33,946 nucleotides of DNA from contig NZ_JAMZNK010000053.1 of assembly GCF_027980145.1 (NCBI RefSeq), positions 1-33,946 on the forward strand. Direction: 5' to 3'. The notes beneath the pieces are model-generated. The model had not been told where the DNA came from. It did not search any database and saw nothing but the letters and a program-made list of their open reading frames with translations. The position numbers and the translations under genes were made by a program. This document shows, piece by piece, positions 8,002-17,500 of the stretch (positions are counted from its first letter, which is position 1; the number at the start of each line of letters is the position of its first letter). This stretch comes from Flavobacterium azizsancarii. Lineage in GTDB: Bacteria > Bacteroidota > Bacteroidia > Flavobacteriales > Flavobacteriaceae.

Positions 8002-9101
8002 AATTGCTTTTCTTTTATCAAATAAATATAAACTGGAAAATGATCGCTAAAACCAACTTCGGTTAAACTGTGCCGTAATGGATATCCTTTATATTGTCCT
8101 GAAGTCTGAACAAGAAAAGGCTTATTGAAAATGCCTGCTTTCCAATATTTAAAGCTAGAGAAATCGGGTTGTATAAGAGATTCAGTAATTATAATCTGGT
8201 CGAAAATATCCCAGGAATCCCTAAAGGCAATCGTTCCCATACCTTTATTTGCCATTTCTTCAAACGGATTAAAAACTCCAAATTCAGGAACTTCACTCTT
8301 TTTTGCCTTTGCGCCCAGAGCTACTTTGACAGTTCGGTTAAACGGACCATCATTTAAATCTCCCATTGTAATCACTTTGGCATTTGGATTTATGCGTTGA
8401 AGCGAATCGATAATTCTTCTGTTTAAATTTCCAGCTGCTTCACGAAACGGACTGCTTTTCTTTTCGCCTCCTGATCTCGATGGCCAGTGATTGACTATAA
8501 TATGTATCTCTTCGTCTTCGAGAAATCCAGTAATCAAAAGCTGATCTCTTGTAAAAATCCTATTTTTATTCTCTGTTTTAATTTCGAGATCATCATCTAT
8601 TTCTTCTTTTTTCTCCTCTTTTACAATTGCATTATTTTTATAGAGATATAAAGGAATATTAGAATACGAAGTTGGTTTAAAATATTTCTTTTGATATAAT
8701 AATGCCACATCGATTCCACGTTTGTCCGGCGAATCAAAATGAATGATTCCATAATCAAGTTTTTGCAATTTTGGTTCTTTGACCAAGTCCTCCAGAACGC
8801 CGCGGTTTTCTATTTCAGAACCTCCAATTAATGTTGGCGCATTAGGATTCTCAGGAGTTCCTATCTCTGATAAAACTCGGGAAAGGTTCTTTAATTTCTG
8901 TTCGTACTTTTCCTTTGTCCAATGTTGTGCTCCATCTGGCGTCCATTCATCATCGTGTGTTGTTGGATCATTTATAGTATCAAAAAGATTCTCGAAATTA
9001 TAAAAAGCTACTGTATGAATGGTGTACTTTTTAGACTGCGCTTGCAGGATTGACACAAAAAGAAGTGCAACAAAATAAAACTGAACTCTAATGAACTGCA
9101 T
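7998..9101 (-). CDS. Secreted endonuclease/exonuclease/phosphatase-family protein
   Basis: A 367-residue protein with a signal peptide (cleavage near residue 22, after LQAQ) followed by an EEP-fold domain. Recognisable motifs are AFYNFENLFD (near 32), IGGSEIENR with the metal-binding Glu, VNHWPSRSGG, TMGDLNDGP and the terminal SDHFPVY. These are the metal and phosphate-binding residues of the DNase I/Mg-dependent phosphatase superfamily. The substrate (nucleic acid or phosphoester) cannot be told from sequence. Export suggests nutrient scavenging. The gene is divergent from the LD-carboxypeptidase gene. Confidence 0.82.
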   Translation of the reverse strand: MQFIRVQFYFVALLFVSILQAQSKKYTIHTVAFYNFENLFDTINDPTTHDDEWTPDGAQHWTKEKYEQKLKNLSRVLSEIGTPENPNAPTLIGGSEIENRGVLEDLVKEPKLQKLDYGIIHFDSPDKRGIDVALLYQKKYFKPTSYSNIPLYLYKNNAIVKEEKKEEIDDDLEIKTENKNRIFTRDQLLITGFLEDEEIHIIVNHWPSRSGGEKKSSPFREAAGNLNRRIIDSLQRINPNAKVITMGDLNDGPFNRTVKVALGAKAKKSEVPEFGVFNPFEEMANKGMGTIAFRDSWDIFDQIIITESLIQPDFSSFKYWKAGIFNKPFLVQTSGQYKGYPLRHSLTEVGFSDHFPVYIYLIKEKQL

Positions 9102-9141
9102 AAACTTTACTATTTTAAAAAGTTCAATTTAAGCAAATTAA

Positions 9142-9193
9142 TATATTTGTAAGATTTTTCTAATTATTTTATTTTTTAAAATCTCTATATTTG
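9142..9193 (+). promoter_or_regulatory. Candidate -7 promoter elements for the LD-carboxypeptidase gene
   Basis: Two exact TAnnTTTG matches (TATATTTG at 9142-9149 and 9186-9193) lie 75 and 31 bases before the start codon at 9224. They match the Bacteroidota -7 box. No convincing TTTG at the -33 position was seen for the second, although TTTG within the first match lies somewhat far upstream of it. Confidence 0.4.
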
Positions 9194-9223
9194 TTTATCA
9201 TTAATAATGAATAAGCAAAAAAC

Positions 9224-10228
9224 ATGAAAGCGAGCCAACTTCAAAACTTCAAAAAACACTTTTCTTTTTGTAAGTTCCTATTTCTTATTTTTGCTCTACA
9301 ATCATTCAACTGTCAATCCCAACAAAACATGATAACACCACCTTATTTACAAAAAGGAGATACTGTCGCTATTTTAGCCACTGCGAGAAAAAATATCGAA
9401 GACAATCTTAAACCAACAATCGATTTGTTGCACAGCTGGGGTTTGGAGGCTGTTGTTGGAACCACAATTGGACTTGACTTTAATCAACTGGCAGGAACGG
9501 ATGAACAACGTGCTGCTGATTTTCAGCATCAATTAGATAATCCTAATATTAAAGCTATTTGGTGTGTTCGTGGTGGATATGGAACCGTACGAATGATTGA
9601 TCTTCTGGACTTTACTAAGTTTAAGCAACACCCAAAATGGATTATTGGTTTTAGTGATGTTACTGTCTTACACAATCATTTGAACACTATGGGCTATAAA
9701 TCGATTCATGGTGTAATGCCTGTGACGATACCGCGTGCTACTCCAGCCGCCATTAGTTCAATGAAATCAAGCTTATTGGGCGAACCGTTATCTTATACTA
9801 TTGCTCCGGACAAAATGAACCGTTTTGGGAAAGCAACCGGCGAATTAGTGGGCGGAAATTTATCTATTTTATACAGTTTGTTAGGTTCACCATCGGCTAT
9901 AGATTGCAAGGATAAAATTTTATTTATCGAAGATCTGGATGAATATTTATATCATATCGATCGTATGATGATGAATCTTAGACGTAATGGTTGTATCGAA
10001 AACCTAAAAGGAATCATCGTTGGGGGCATGACCAAAATGAAAGACAACGAAGTTCCGTGGGGGAAAAATGCAGTTGAAATCGTCGATGACGTTACTAAAA
10101 AATACAATATTCCTGTAATTTTTAATTTTCCTGCTGGTCATATTCAGGACAATAGAGCTCTTATTATGGGAAGCACAATTTCTATTGATGTTAATTCGTC
10201 AGGAAGTACTGTTTCTTTTCAGAAATAA
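9224..10228 (+). CDS. S66-family LD-carboxypeptidase (LdcA/MccF-like), exported
   Basis: A 334-residue serine peptidase predicted to remove D-alanine from peptidoglycan tetrapeptides (L,D-carboxypeptidase) or to process related peptides. The N-terminus has a hydrophobic segment (FCKFLFLIFALQSFNC) that looks like a signal sequence, perhaps a lipoprotein one. The conserved domain starts at PPYLQKGDTVAILATA. Family motifs are RGGYGTVR, the nucleophile Ser144 in GFSDVT, EDLDEYLYHIDRMM with the acidic residue and PAGHIQDNRAL with the histidine of the Ser-Glu-His triad. An internal ATG at 9329 would give a cytoplasmic form; the longer start is preferred because of the export signal. Confidence 0.85.
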   Translation: MKASQLQNFKKHFSFCKFLFLIFALQSFNCQSQQNMITPPYLQKGDTVAILATARKNIEDNLKPTIDLLHSWGLEAVVGTTIGLDFNQLAGTDEQRAADFQHQLDNPNIKAIWCVRGGYGTVRMIDLLDFTKFKQHPKWIIGFSDVTVLHNHLNTMGYKSIHGVMPVTIPRATPAAISSMKSSLLGEPLSYTIAPDKMNRFGKATGELVGGNLSILYSLLGSPSAIDCKDKILFIEDLDEYLYHIDRMMMNLRRNGCIENLKGIIVGGMTKMKDNEVPWGKNAVEIVDDVTKKYNIPVIFNFPAGHIQDNRALIMGSTISIDVNSSGSTVSFQK

Positions 10229-10283
10229 TAATTTCCCGTTTTCTTCAAATTAAGAAGAATTAAAATACCACATAAAAATCTCA

Positions 10284-10335
10284 AAGACGCAAAGTCGCAA
10301 AGTTTTATTTAATTCTTTGCGACTTTGTGTATTTG
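10284..10335. repeat. CGCAAAG-type palindromic repeat (family D)
   Basis: A perfect 13-bp inverted repeat, CAAAGTCGCAAAG/CTTTGCGACTTTG (10290-10302 with 10315-10327), is followed by another GTGTATTTGCG half. A relative with tandem GCAAAGTTC units occurs at 32471-32572. It lies between two same-strand genes and may act as a terminator or be a dispersed repeat. Confidence 0.6.
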
Positions 10336-10384
10336 CGCGCCAACTCAACTCACAAATGATAATTTAAAACTCACAACTAAAAGA

Positions 10385-10744
10385 ATGGCTGAACATAATG
10401 ACTTGGGGAAAAAAGGCGAAGAACTAGCTGTAGAATTTCTTCAGAAAGACGGTTATACAATTTTGGATAGAAACTGGACTTTTCAAAAGGCTGAGATTGA
10501 TATTATTGCCCAAAAAGAATCCATTTTGGCTATTATTGAAGTTAAAACCAGATCGAGTCTGGATTTTGGTTTACCACAGGATTTTGTCAAACCAAAAAAA
10601 ATTCAGCTACTTGTTAAAGCAGTAAATGCCTACATAAACGATAGGGAAATAGATTTTGATGTAAGATTTGACATCATCGCCATTCACAAAAACAACGAAT
10701 CATTTGCTATTGAACATCTTACAGATGCTTTTTATCACTTTTAA
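10385..10744 (+). CDS. YraN/UPF0102 family endonuclease-like protein
   Basis: From the ATG at 10385 the product has 119 residues, the usual size for this family. A longer in-frame reading from 10325 would begin inside the repeat region and adds no conserved sequence. The pattern GKKGEELAVEFL, then AEIDIIAQ, IIEVKTR and FDVRFDIIAI matches the UPF0102/YraN restriction-endonuclease-like fold, with Glu/Asp/Glu-x-Lys as candidate metal site. Its biological role is not established; a link to DNA processing or recombination is only suspected from the fold. Confidence 0.88.
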   Translation: MAEHNDLGKKGEELAVEFLQKDGYTILDRNWTFQKAEIDIIAQKESILAIIEVKTRSSLDFGLPQDFVKPKKIQLLVKAVNAYINDREIDFDVRFDIIAIHKNNESFAIEHLTDAFYHF

Positions 10745-10764
10745 CATAATTTTCTATTGTTATA

Positions 10765-10796
10765 TTTGTAACAAATTGTTTTTTTATTTATATTTG
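10765..10796 (+). promoter_or_regulatory. Bacteroidota promoter for the ACT-domain gene
   Basis: TTTG at 10765-10768 is followed after 20 bases by TATATTTG at 10789-10796, matching the Bacteroidota -33/-7 consensus. The start codon at 10865 is about 70 bases downstream. Confidence 0.5.
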
Positions 10797-10864
10797 CGCA
10801 GATTTATAACACCCCTATTAACTAAACCAACACAATCAAGTTACAAAAAAAAAGAAAAAAAGCT

Positions 10865-11521
10865 ATGAAAACTGTTTCTTCAATCGTCGAAAATTACATC
10901 AAAACAAAACCTTTTTTATTAAATGCGCTATCGCTTGGAATCATCAACCTGACGTCGCTTTCCCGGAACATTATGACCGAATTGGAAAGTGAATTTGGCA
11001 AAGAAGTGAAACAAGGTGCTGTTGTAATGTCATTGAAACGACTCACAGAAGAATTAGACTTTAAGCTGAACCATAAAATCAATAAAGTAATTAAGAATAT
11101 TGGCGAGATTACAGTTCGATCTGAATTGACAGATTACACTTTTGCAGCTTCTGAAACTGTTTTAAACAAACAAGCTGATTTAATTTCTGATATTAACGCT
11201 TTATCTGATATTTTTTATACCTCATCCCGTGGCGTAAATGAAACTAATATCGTGGTGAGCAGCAGCGTAAATCATTTAGTTGAGAAGCATTTTATACGTG
11301 AAAAACTAATTCAGAAATTAGATAATCTGGCTTCAATTACAGTAAAATTACCAAAAGAAAATATCGTTGTTCCCGGAATTTACTATTTCATTTTTCAACG
11401 TTTGGCGTGGGAAGGAATTATCATAAACGAGGTAATTTCGACTTCTAACGAGTTTACTATTTTAGTTGGAGAAGATCAGGTTGATGTAGCTTTTAAAGTA
11501 ATTAAAGACTTGAAAAACTAA
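10865..11521 (+). CDS. Conserved ACT-domain protein (aspartate kinase regulatory-like)
   Basis: A 218-residue cytoplasmic protein without a signal peptide. The N-terminal half (about 1-70) is helical and looks like a small winged-helix-type segment (NIMTELESEFGKEVKQGAVV). The C-terminal part (about 150-215, PGIYYFIFQRLAWEGIIINE to DVAFKVIKDL) has the beta-alpha-beta pattern of an ACT amino-acid-binding domain. It lacks any kinase catalytic region. I take it as a Bacteroidota conserved protein, possibly an amino-acid-responsive regulator; that role is an inference. It is monocistronic with its own promoter and terminator. Confidence 0.7.
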   Translation: MKTVSSIVENYIKTKPFLLNALSLGIINLTSLSRNIMTELESEFGKEVKQGAVVMSLKRLTEELDFKLNHKINKVIKNIGEITVRSELTDYTFAASETVLNKQADLISDINALSDIFYTSSRGVNETNIVVSSSVNHLVEKHFIREKLIQKLDNLASITVKLPKENIVVPGIYYFIFQRLAWEGIIINEVISTSNEFTILVGEDQVDVAFKVIKDLKN

Positions 11522-11572
11522 TTCTACTTATATAATGCTACAAAGAATCAATATCAATTCTTAATATTATAC

Positions 11573-11618
11573 AATCCTTTTATCATTTCTGCAAAAGAAA
11601 GATAAAAGGATTTTTTTT
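11573..11618 (+). terminator. Terminator after the ACT-domain gene
   Basis: A perfect 12-bp stem (11573-11584 with 11601-11612) with a 16-base loop is followed by a run of T through 11618. It lies 52 bases after the stop codon of the upstream gene. Confidence 0.85.
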
Positions 11619-11813
11619 GTTTTCAATTATAAAATCGACCTTCGTCATAATCTCCAATAAGAATATTCTCAACAAATCAACACCTGAATGATTTATTTTT
11701 AAAATATAAGTTAGAAATAAACTAGCTTAACAACACGCCATTTCCCAAGACCTTTGGTACTATCTTACATAAAATTTATTAAAAAAAATAGAATTAAGTT
11801 TTTTTTAATAATA

Positions 11814-11843
11814 TTTGTTGCGAATAATATTTTTATATATTTG
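11814..11843 (+). promoter_or_regulatory. Bacteroidota promoter for the ECF sigma gene
   Basis: TTTG at 11814-11817 and TATATTTG at 11836-11843 are 18 bases apart, a good fit to the Bacteroidota vegetative promoter. The sigma gene starts at 11923. This suggests basal transcription of the sigma gene by the housekeeping sigma factor. Confidence 0.6.
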
Positions 11844-11922
11844 CTAACCAGTCAAGAAATCAGAGTACCAATTTTGATAGTATCATAATATAATTAGATT
11901 TAAATACGGACTAATTAAATTA

Positions 11923-12486
11923 ATGTCAGAAGCAAACAACCATAGCGAAAAATTATTGGTGAGTGAACTCAAAAATGGCAACGAAAAAGCATTTCGTCAA
12001 CTTTTTGATTTATACCATCAGGATATTTACGGTTATAGCATCAGTTTGTTAAAATCAAAAGAAGCGGCTGAAGAAAATGTTCAGGATGTTTTTATGAAAG
12101 TTTGGCTGCATCGTGAAAACTTAAACCTGGAACAATCTTTTAAAGCGTACATTTTTACCATTGCCAGAAATCAGGCCTTTAATTTTTTGAATAAAGCGGC
12201 AAATGATGCATTGCTAAAAGAAGAGATTTTTTATGAAAGTCAGAAATCTCATGAATATGGTGATTACTCTATTCGGGAAGCAGATTGCAAAAAGCTTAGA
12301 AAACAAGCTATGAGCCAACTGCCTCCAAAACGAAAGCAAATTTTTAAGATGTCCCGAAAGAAGGGAATGAGTTACGAAGAAATAAGTCAGGAACTCGGCA
12401 TCTCTATCAATACAGTCAGGAACCAAATGAGTAAAGCATTAGAATCAATGCGAGTCTTTTTTCAGGTTCATGATGAAATTATCTAA
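11923..12486 (+). CDS. ECF-type RNA polymerase sigma-70 factor (FecI-like)
   Basis: A 187-residue sigma factor of the Bacteroidota ECF group. Region 2 is at about 25-90 (AFRQLFDLYHQDIYGYSISL, then AEENVQDVFMKVW). Region 4 is at about 132-175 (LPPKRKQIFKMSRKKGMSYE, then EISQELGISINTVRNQMSKA), with a clear helix-turn-helix. It is the first gene of the FecI/FecR/SusC cascade and is expected to direct transcription of the downstream susCD operon when released by the FecR protein encoded next. A terminator and a repeat-rich gap of 771 bases separate it from fecR, which is unusually far for such pairs. Confidence 0.93.
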   Translation: MSEANNHSEKLLVSELKNGNEKAFRQLFDLYHQDIYGYSISLLKSKEAAEENVQDVFMKVWLHRENLNLEQSFKAYIFTIARNQAFNFLNKAANDALLKEEIFYESQKSHEYGDYSIREADCKKLRKQAMSQLPPKRKQIFKMSRKKGMSYEEISQELGISINTVRNQMSKALESMRVFFQVHDEII

Positions 12487-12510
12487 ACCAAAAAACCATT
12501 TTAACCATTA

Positions 12511-12538
12511 AAATCACTCTTCCCGGGTGATTTTTTTT
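12511..12538 (+). terminator. Terminator after the ECF sigma gene
   Basis: AAATCAC (12511-12517) pairs with GTGATTT (12527-12533) around a 9-base loop and is followed by T through 12538. It begins 25 bases after the sigma stop codon and suggests the sigma gene is transcribed separately from fecR. Confidence 0.7.
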
Positions 12539-12650
12539 GCTTAACCGCGAAAACTTTTGCAAAGATGCTTTCTTTCTGTCAGTTCGAGCGGAGTCGAGAA
12601 CAACGTTTGTATAGCACTCAATCTTTTTAACTCGAAATTTCGAAAATATT

Positions 12651-12736
12651 GTCCTCCCGACCAGAGAGAAATCCGCAAAGAAAAGCCAATTGTCGTCGAG
12701 TTTCCAGTGTGATCTCTCCCTCTGGTCGAGATGACA
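12651..12736. repeat. Degenerate inverted repeat of family A leading into the tandem array
   Basis: GTCCTCCCGACCAGAGAGAAATC (12651-12673) is a degenerate reverse complement of the segment from 12711 to about 12736 (GATCTCTCCCTCTGGTCGAG, then ATGAC). The architecture is the same as the palindrome at 6797-6900. A related sequence with TCAGTTCGAGCGGAGTCGAG lies just upstream at 12579-12598. This looks like a founding element that was then amplified. Confidence 0.6.
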
Positions 12737-13020
12737 AAACGGAAGGTGAATGCCAAACCAGACAGGTTTCTAAAACCTGTCGGGTTTAGTCAAAGACAGG
12801 CAAATTGTTGTCGAGTTTCTAGTGTGATCTCTCCCTCTGGTCGAGATGACAAACTGAAGGTGAATGCCAAACCAGACAGGTTTCTAAAACCTGTCGAGTT
12901 TAGTCAAAGAAAAGCCAATTGTTGTCGAGTTTCTAGTGTGATCTCTCCCTCTGGTCGAGATGACAAAACTGAAGGTGAATGCCAAACCCGACAGGTTCTT
13001 TAAACCTGTCGGGTTTAGTC
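12676..13020. repeat. Three-copy tandem repeat of about 115 bp between sigma and anti-sigma genes
   Basis: Three near-identical head-to-tail units occupy 12676-12790 (115 bp), 12791-12904 (114 bp) and 12905-13020 (116 bp). Each unit reads CAAAG...GCCAATTGTTGTCGAG, then GTGATCTCTCCCTCTGGTCG, then GGTGAATGCCAAACC, and ends with the palindrome ACAGGTT...AACCTGTCGGGTTT. In the third unit that palindrome is a perfect stem of about 14 bp. Units differ at a few positions only. A 90-residue open frame through the array is a by-product of a repeat period close to a multiple of three and is not called as a gene. Confidence 0.85.
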
Positions 13021-13257
13021 ACGTTGCGGAAGTTCCTTGTTCCTCGAAATGAAAGCACCTCATTTATCATCAAAAAATAAAAATAATTTTAAAACTAATT
13101 TTCATCAATAAACTCAACAAAATCAGCACTTACCGAGTTTTACTACTACAATAATCAGGCTCATAAATGTTAAAATTTAAAAATTTACAATGTTAGAGTA
13201 GTACTCAACTTGTTTTCAACTGTATTATATAAAACCCAGACCTAAAATCAATTCGTA
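13021..13257 (+). other. Leader region before the FecR gene
   Basis: About 240 AT-rich bases after the tandem array. I see no gene, no convincing promoter pair and no strong hairpin. It presumably contains the promoter and 5' leader of the anti-sigma gene. Confidence 0.3.
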
Positions 13258-14436
13258 ATGAATTCAAATTCTGAAATGCACGGCCTTTTACAAAAGTTTG
13301 TTTTGAACCAATGTACACCCGAAGAAACAAACGAGGTAATTGCGTATTATAAAAAAAATAAACTTACTGATGATTTTCCTTCGGTAGAAGATATTCAAAA
13401 TCTACTTACCGAAATGCCAAAAATGGATCAGCAAACTGCAAACTCTATTTTTGACTCTATTTTAGCAACTTCACAAGAAAATGAAACTGTAATAGAAATT
13501 GCGCCTCAAAAATCAAATTTCAGAAAATACATTTCGATTGCCGCTTCTGTTGTTGTTTTACTAGGAATTGGTCTTGCTTATCAAAAAGGTGCTTTCACGA
13601 CTAAAAAAGAAACTAAATTCGACTTTAAAAGCACTGATATTGTCTTGCAATTAGAAGATGGAAAAGTTCAGATCATATCTGAAAACAATAAAGTTGAAGT
13701 AAGAGATGCGGACGGAAATATCGTTGGAAACCAAGACGGAGATAAAATCGTTTACGATAACAATTCTGATTTAGAGAAAACAACTTATAACACTATTAAA
13801 ATTCCTTACGGTAAAAAATTCAAACTAGAATTATCAGACGGAACATTGGTGCACTTAAATGCAGGGACTACTTTAAGATATCCTGTAAAATTTATAGCAG
13901 GAGAAAACAGACAGGTTTTTCTCGATGGTGAAGCTTTTTTTGATGTTGCAAAAGACGCAAAGCATCCTTTTATTGTAAATGCTGACGCCTTGAATGTACG
14001 TGTTCTTGGAACTCATTTTAATGTTTCTAATTATCCAGAAGATGCTGTAACAGATGTTGTTTTAGTCGAAGGATCTGTTGGAATGTATCGCTCAAACGAA
14101 GAATTCGATGCTGCTAAAAACACGATCTTAAAACCTGGCTTCAAAGGAAGCTTCAACAGAGAAAATGCTCTTATCTCTACCAAACCTGTCATCACTGATA
14201 TTTATACTTCATGGATCAACGGCGGCCTGACTTTTAGAAATATGACATTCAAAAATATCATCACAAAATTAGAACGACGCTATAATGTTACTATTATCAA
14301 CAAAAATGAAAAACTGGCGAATGAAAAATTCAATGCAAGTTTCAGCGATGAATCAATCGAGAAAGTAATGAGCTATTTTGATGACATCCATGGCATTAAT
14401 TACACCATAAAAAACAATCAAATACTAATTAAATAA
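13258..14436 (+). CDS. FecR-family anti-sigma factor
   Basis: A 392-residue inner-membrane protein. The cytoplasmic N-terminal part (1-88), which should hold the sigma factor, is followed by one membrane helix at about 91-108 (YISIAASVVVLLGIGLAY). The periplasmic FecR domain is at about 178-275 (IPYGKKFKLELSDGTLVHLN, then FLDGEAFFDVAKD and VRVLGTHFNV). A C-terminal DUF4974-like domain (about 318-391) is the usual contact for the STN domain of the partner SusC transporter. It precedes susC by 131 bases. Family knowledge predicts that the signal from the loaded transporter passes through this protein to the ECF sigma factor. Confidence 0.93.
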   Translation: MNSNSEMHGLLQKFVLNQCTPEETNEVIAYYKKNKLTDDFPSVEDIQNLLTEMPKMDQQTANSIFDSILATSQENETVIEIAPQKSNFRKYISIAASVVVLLGIGLAYQKGAFTTKKETKFDFKSTDIVLQLEDGKVQIISENNKVEVRDADGNIVGNQDGDKIVYDNNSDLEKTTYNTIKIPYGKKFKLELSDGTLVHLNAGTTLRYPVKFIAGENRQVFLDGEAFFDVAKDAKHPFIVNADALNVRVLGTHFNVSNYPEDAVTDVVLVEGSVGMYRSNEEFDAAKNTILKPGFKGSFNRENALISTKPVITDIYTSWINGGLTFRNMTFKNIITKLERRYNVTIINKNEKLANEKFNASFSDESIEKVMSYFDDIHGINYTIKNNQILIK

Positions 14437-14486
14437 CCACTAAAACCAATGAAAAAACATGAAAGAATAAAAGTACAGGAATAAAA

Positions 14487-14519
14487 AAATCGGAAAGAGC
14501 TACGAACAATTTCCGATTT
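14487..14519 (+). promoter_or_regulatory. Hairpin in the leader of susC
   Basis: A perfect 10-bp stem, AAATCGGAAA/TTTCCGATTT (14487-14496 with 14510-14519), has a 13-base loop and lies 48 bases before the susC start. There is no long T-tract. It may be a weak terminator/attenuator after fecR or an mRNA-stability element. The ECF-dependent promoter for susC is expected in the same gap, but I cannot point to its sequence. Confidence 0.5.
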
Positions 14520-14567
14520 ACTAAGTGATTGAATATAACGAATTAACTACAATCAATTAACAAAATT

Positions 14568-17500
14568 ATGAAAAAAAAATCAAAGAATACTGGGTTTCTA
14601 TACCGAGTGTTCCAAAATGACCTAAAATTGAAATTAACTACACTACTTATTTTGGTCGCCATGTTTAATATCAGAGGGAATACTTATGCTCAAAAAACAA
14701 AAGTAACCCTTGAATTGAACAATTCAACAATCGAAAAGGTTATTGAGACCATTGAACAAAAAACGGATTTCAGGTTTATTTACAAACTAAGTGACATTGA
14801 TCTTGATCGTGTTATTTCTATTTCTGTAAAGGACCAAAATATCAATATTGTTTTAGACAAACTCTTTAAGGGAACTCCAACAGAGTTTAAAGTTCGGGAC
14901 ACTCAGATTATCTTAAAAAAGCCAGAACTGAAAACACAAAGCATTCCTTATCAAAAACAAACTGTTACCGGAATCATTACTGATGAAAATGGCCTGCCTT
15001 TACCGGGAGCCTCAGTTAACGAAGAAGGAACAAAAAACGGAATGGTGACTGATTTTGACGGGAAATACAAACTTACTGTTGAAAGCAGTGCTTCTGTAAT
15101 TATCGTGTCTTTTGTTGGTTATAAAGAAAAAAAGGTAGTGGCCAGCCAAAGCGTTATCAACATTCAACTCGTTCCTGATGCCACAGATTTACAGGAAATT
15201 GTGGTTGTAGGATATGGTTCTACGGCCAGAAAAGATGTAACGGGAGCCGTTTCTTCAATTGCTGCTAAAGATATGAATCAGGGTGCGATCGTAAACCCTT
15301 TACAATTGATTGCAGGAAAAGCTGCCGGTGTAAACATTACTCAGATTGGTAGTGAGCCAGGTTCAGGACCAAGCGTTCGTATTCGTGGTATCTCTTCTTT
15401 AATTGGAGGAAATGATCCTTTGGTAGTCGTAGATGGAATTCAGGGAAACATGGATTTGTTAAATCAGGTTCCTCCAAGCGAAATTGAAAGTATTGATGTT
15501 CTTAAAGATGCTTCGGCTACGGCTGTTTACGGTTCCAGAGGTGCACCCGGTGTGATCATTATAACAACAAAAAAGAATAAAGCAGGAAAAACAACCATGG
15601 AATATATAGGCTCTACTTCTATCGATTTTATCCCCAAAAAACTCGATATGCTAGATGCCAACCAATGGTGGGCAACTGCTCAAAGTGTGGGTGTTCCGGC
15701 TTCTGCAAACCACGGTTCAAATACTGATTGGTACAATCTTTTGACACAAACCGGAATTACCCAAACGCACACGCTTTCTTTTGGCGGCGGAACTGATAAA
15801 TTTAATTACAGAGCTTCTCTAACAGCGATTTTGCAAGACGGAGTGGTAATTAATTCCAGTAACCAAAAATATATTGGCCGTATTCAGGCTACGCAATTGG
15901 CTCTTGATGACAAATTAAAACTAACTTTTAATTTAAACACAGGAGTAAATAATGTAACCAATAGTATTGGCGAGGTAGGAACTGTTTCTTATAAATCAAA
16001 CCTGATCACCAATTCATTATTGGCAAGACCAACTGATCCTGTTTTTAATACGAACGGAACCTATTATACAGATCCAACTGTATTTCAGTATTTAAATCCT
16101 TATGCAGTTGCTCAGACCGCTACGAATGAGAGACAAAGTGATAATTTATTTGGAAGTTTAAAAGCTGAATTGGATTTAGGTAAAGGTTTTTCTGCAAACT
16201 GGTTTGGAAGCTGGAGAAAAACAAATACCACTATTGGATATTTCATGCCTGCAGCATCAACAGACGCACTTGCAGTAGATCAAAAAGGATATGCTAATAT
16301 TAAAAATGAAAGACAAAACGAAAAATTAACCAATATAAGCCTTAATTATAAAAGAACTTTCGGGATTCACACTTTCAATGCATTGGCATTATACGAGTGG
16401 CAAAGTCAGGCTTATCAGGGAAATTATGCTCAGGCAAGAGGTTTTATAAACGATAAAACTACTTACAACGCATTACAATTTGGAGATTTTTCGAAAGTAC
16501 AATCTTCTGATATTTCTTCTTATAAAAACGACAGAACTTTAGTTTCGTATTTAGGAAGATTAAACTACTCTTTACTAGATCGTTATTTACTTACAGCAAG
16601 TATCAGACGAGACGGTTCATCTGTATTTGGTGCCAACAACAAATGGGGAAATTTCCCGTCAGCATCTGTGGCATGGCAAATTAATAAAGAGTCATTCATG
16701 GCAACTCAAACTTTATTTAGTGAACTAAAATTACGTGTAGGATACGGAGAAACCGGTAATCAGCAAGGTCTTTATCCACAAACTTCATTATCGTTAGTAG
16801 GAAGTGCAGGAACTACTTATTTTGGAGGAATGCCTATTACGAATTTCAACATTACTCAAAATGCAAATGCTGATTTGAAATGGGAAACAAAAAAACAAAC
16901 CAATATTGGTCTTGATTTCGCCCTTTTAGACAATAGACTAAGAGGTAGTGTAGATGTTTATGATTCTAAAACCGAAAACTTATTGTTTGATTATACCGTA
17001 CCTCAACCTCCTTATCCTTATAATCAAATAAAAGCAAACGTAGGAAGCATTTCAAACAAAGGTCTGGAGATTGCTCTTGCCTATGATGTTATTAAAACAG
17101 AGAACAGCACACTAACATTAGCCGGAAATGTATCACTCATGAAAAATGAGGTACTTAATTTAAGTGGCAGTATTAATGGCATTCCTTTAAACACAGATTA
17201 TGTAGGCTGGGGAGCGGCAAACTCTTATTTAGTACAAGGAAAACCAGTTGGTGCATTTTATATCTTAGAACATACCGGCAAAAATGACAATGGTGTTGAA
17301 ACAGTAAAGGATCGTGACGGAAATGGTGTTATTGATCAGGGTGTTAAAAGTCCGGATCGTTACTACGCAGGTTCAGCATTACCAACTTATACTTTTGCAT
17401 TTAACCCTTCTTACAGGTACAGAAACTTCGATGCTTCTGTGTTAGTAAGAGGTTCAGGAGGAAATAAGATCTACAACGCACTGAATCAAAACTTAAGCAT

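Noticed and set aside
10325..10384. Upstream extension of the YraN reading frame
   Set aside because: These 20 codons overlap the palindromic repeat and are not conserved in the family; the ATG at 10385 gives the usual N-terminus.
12731..13003. A 90-residue open frame on the plus strand through the tandem array
   Set aside because: It simply translates the repeat units and restates the same peptide; the composition is basic and unlike a real protein, and the frame stays open only because of the repeat period.
12541..13020. The three-unit array as a CRISPR array
   Set aside because: Units are contiguous and about 115 bp with no variable spacers; no cas genes are in the window.
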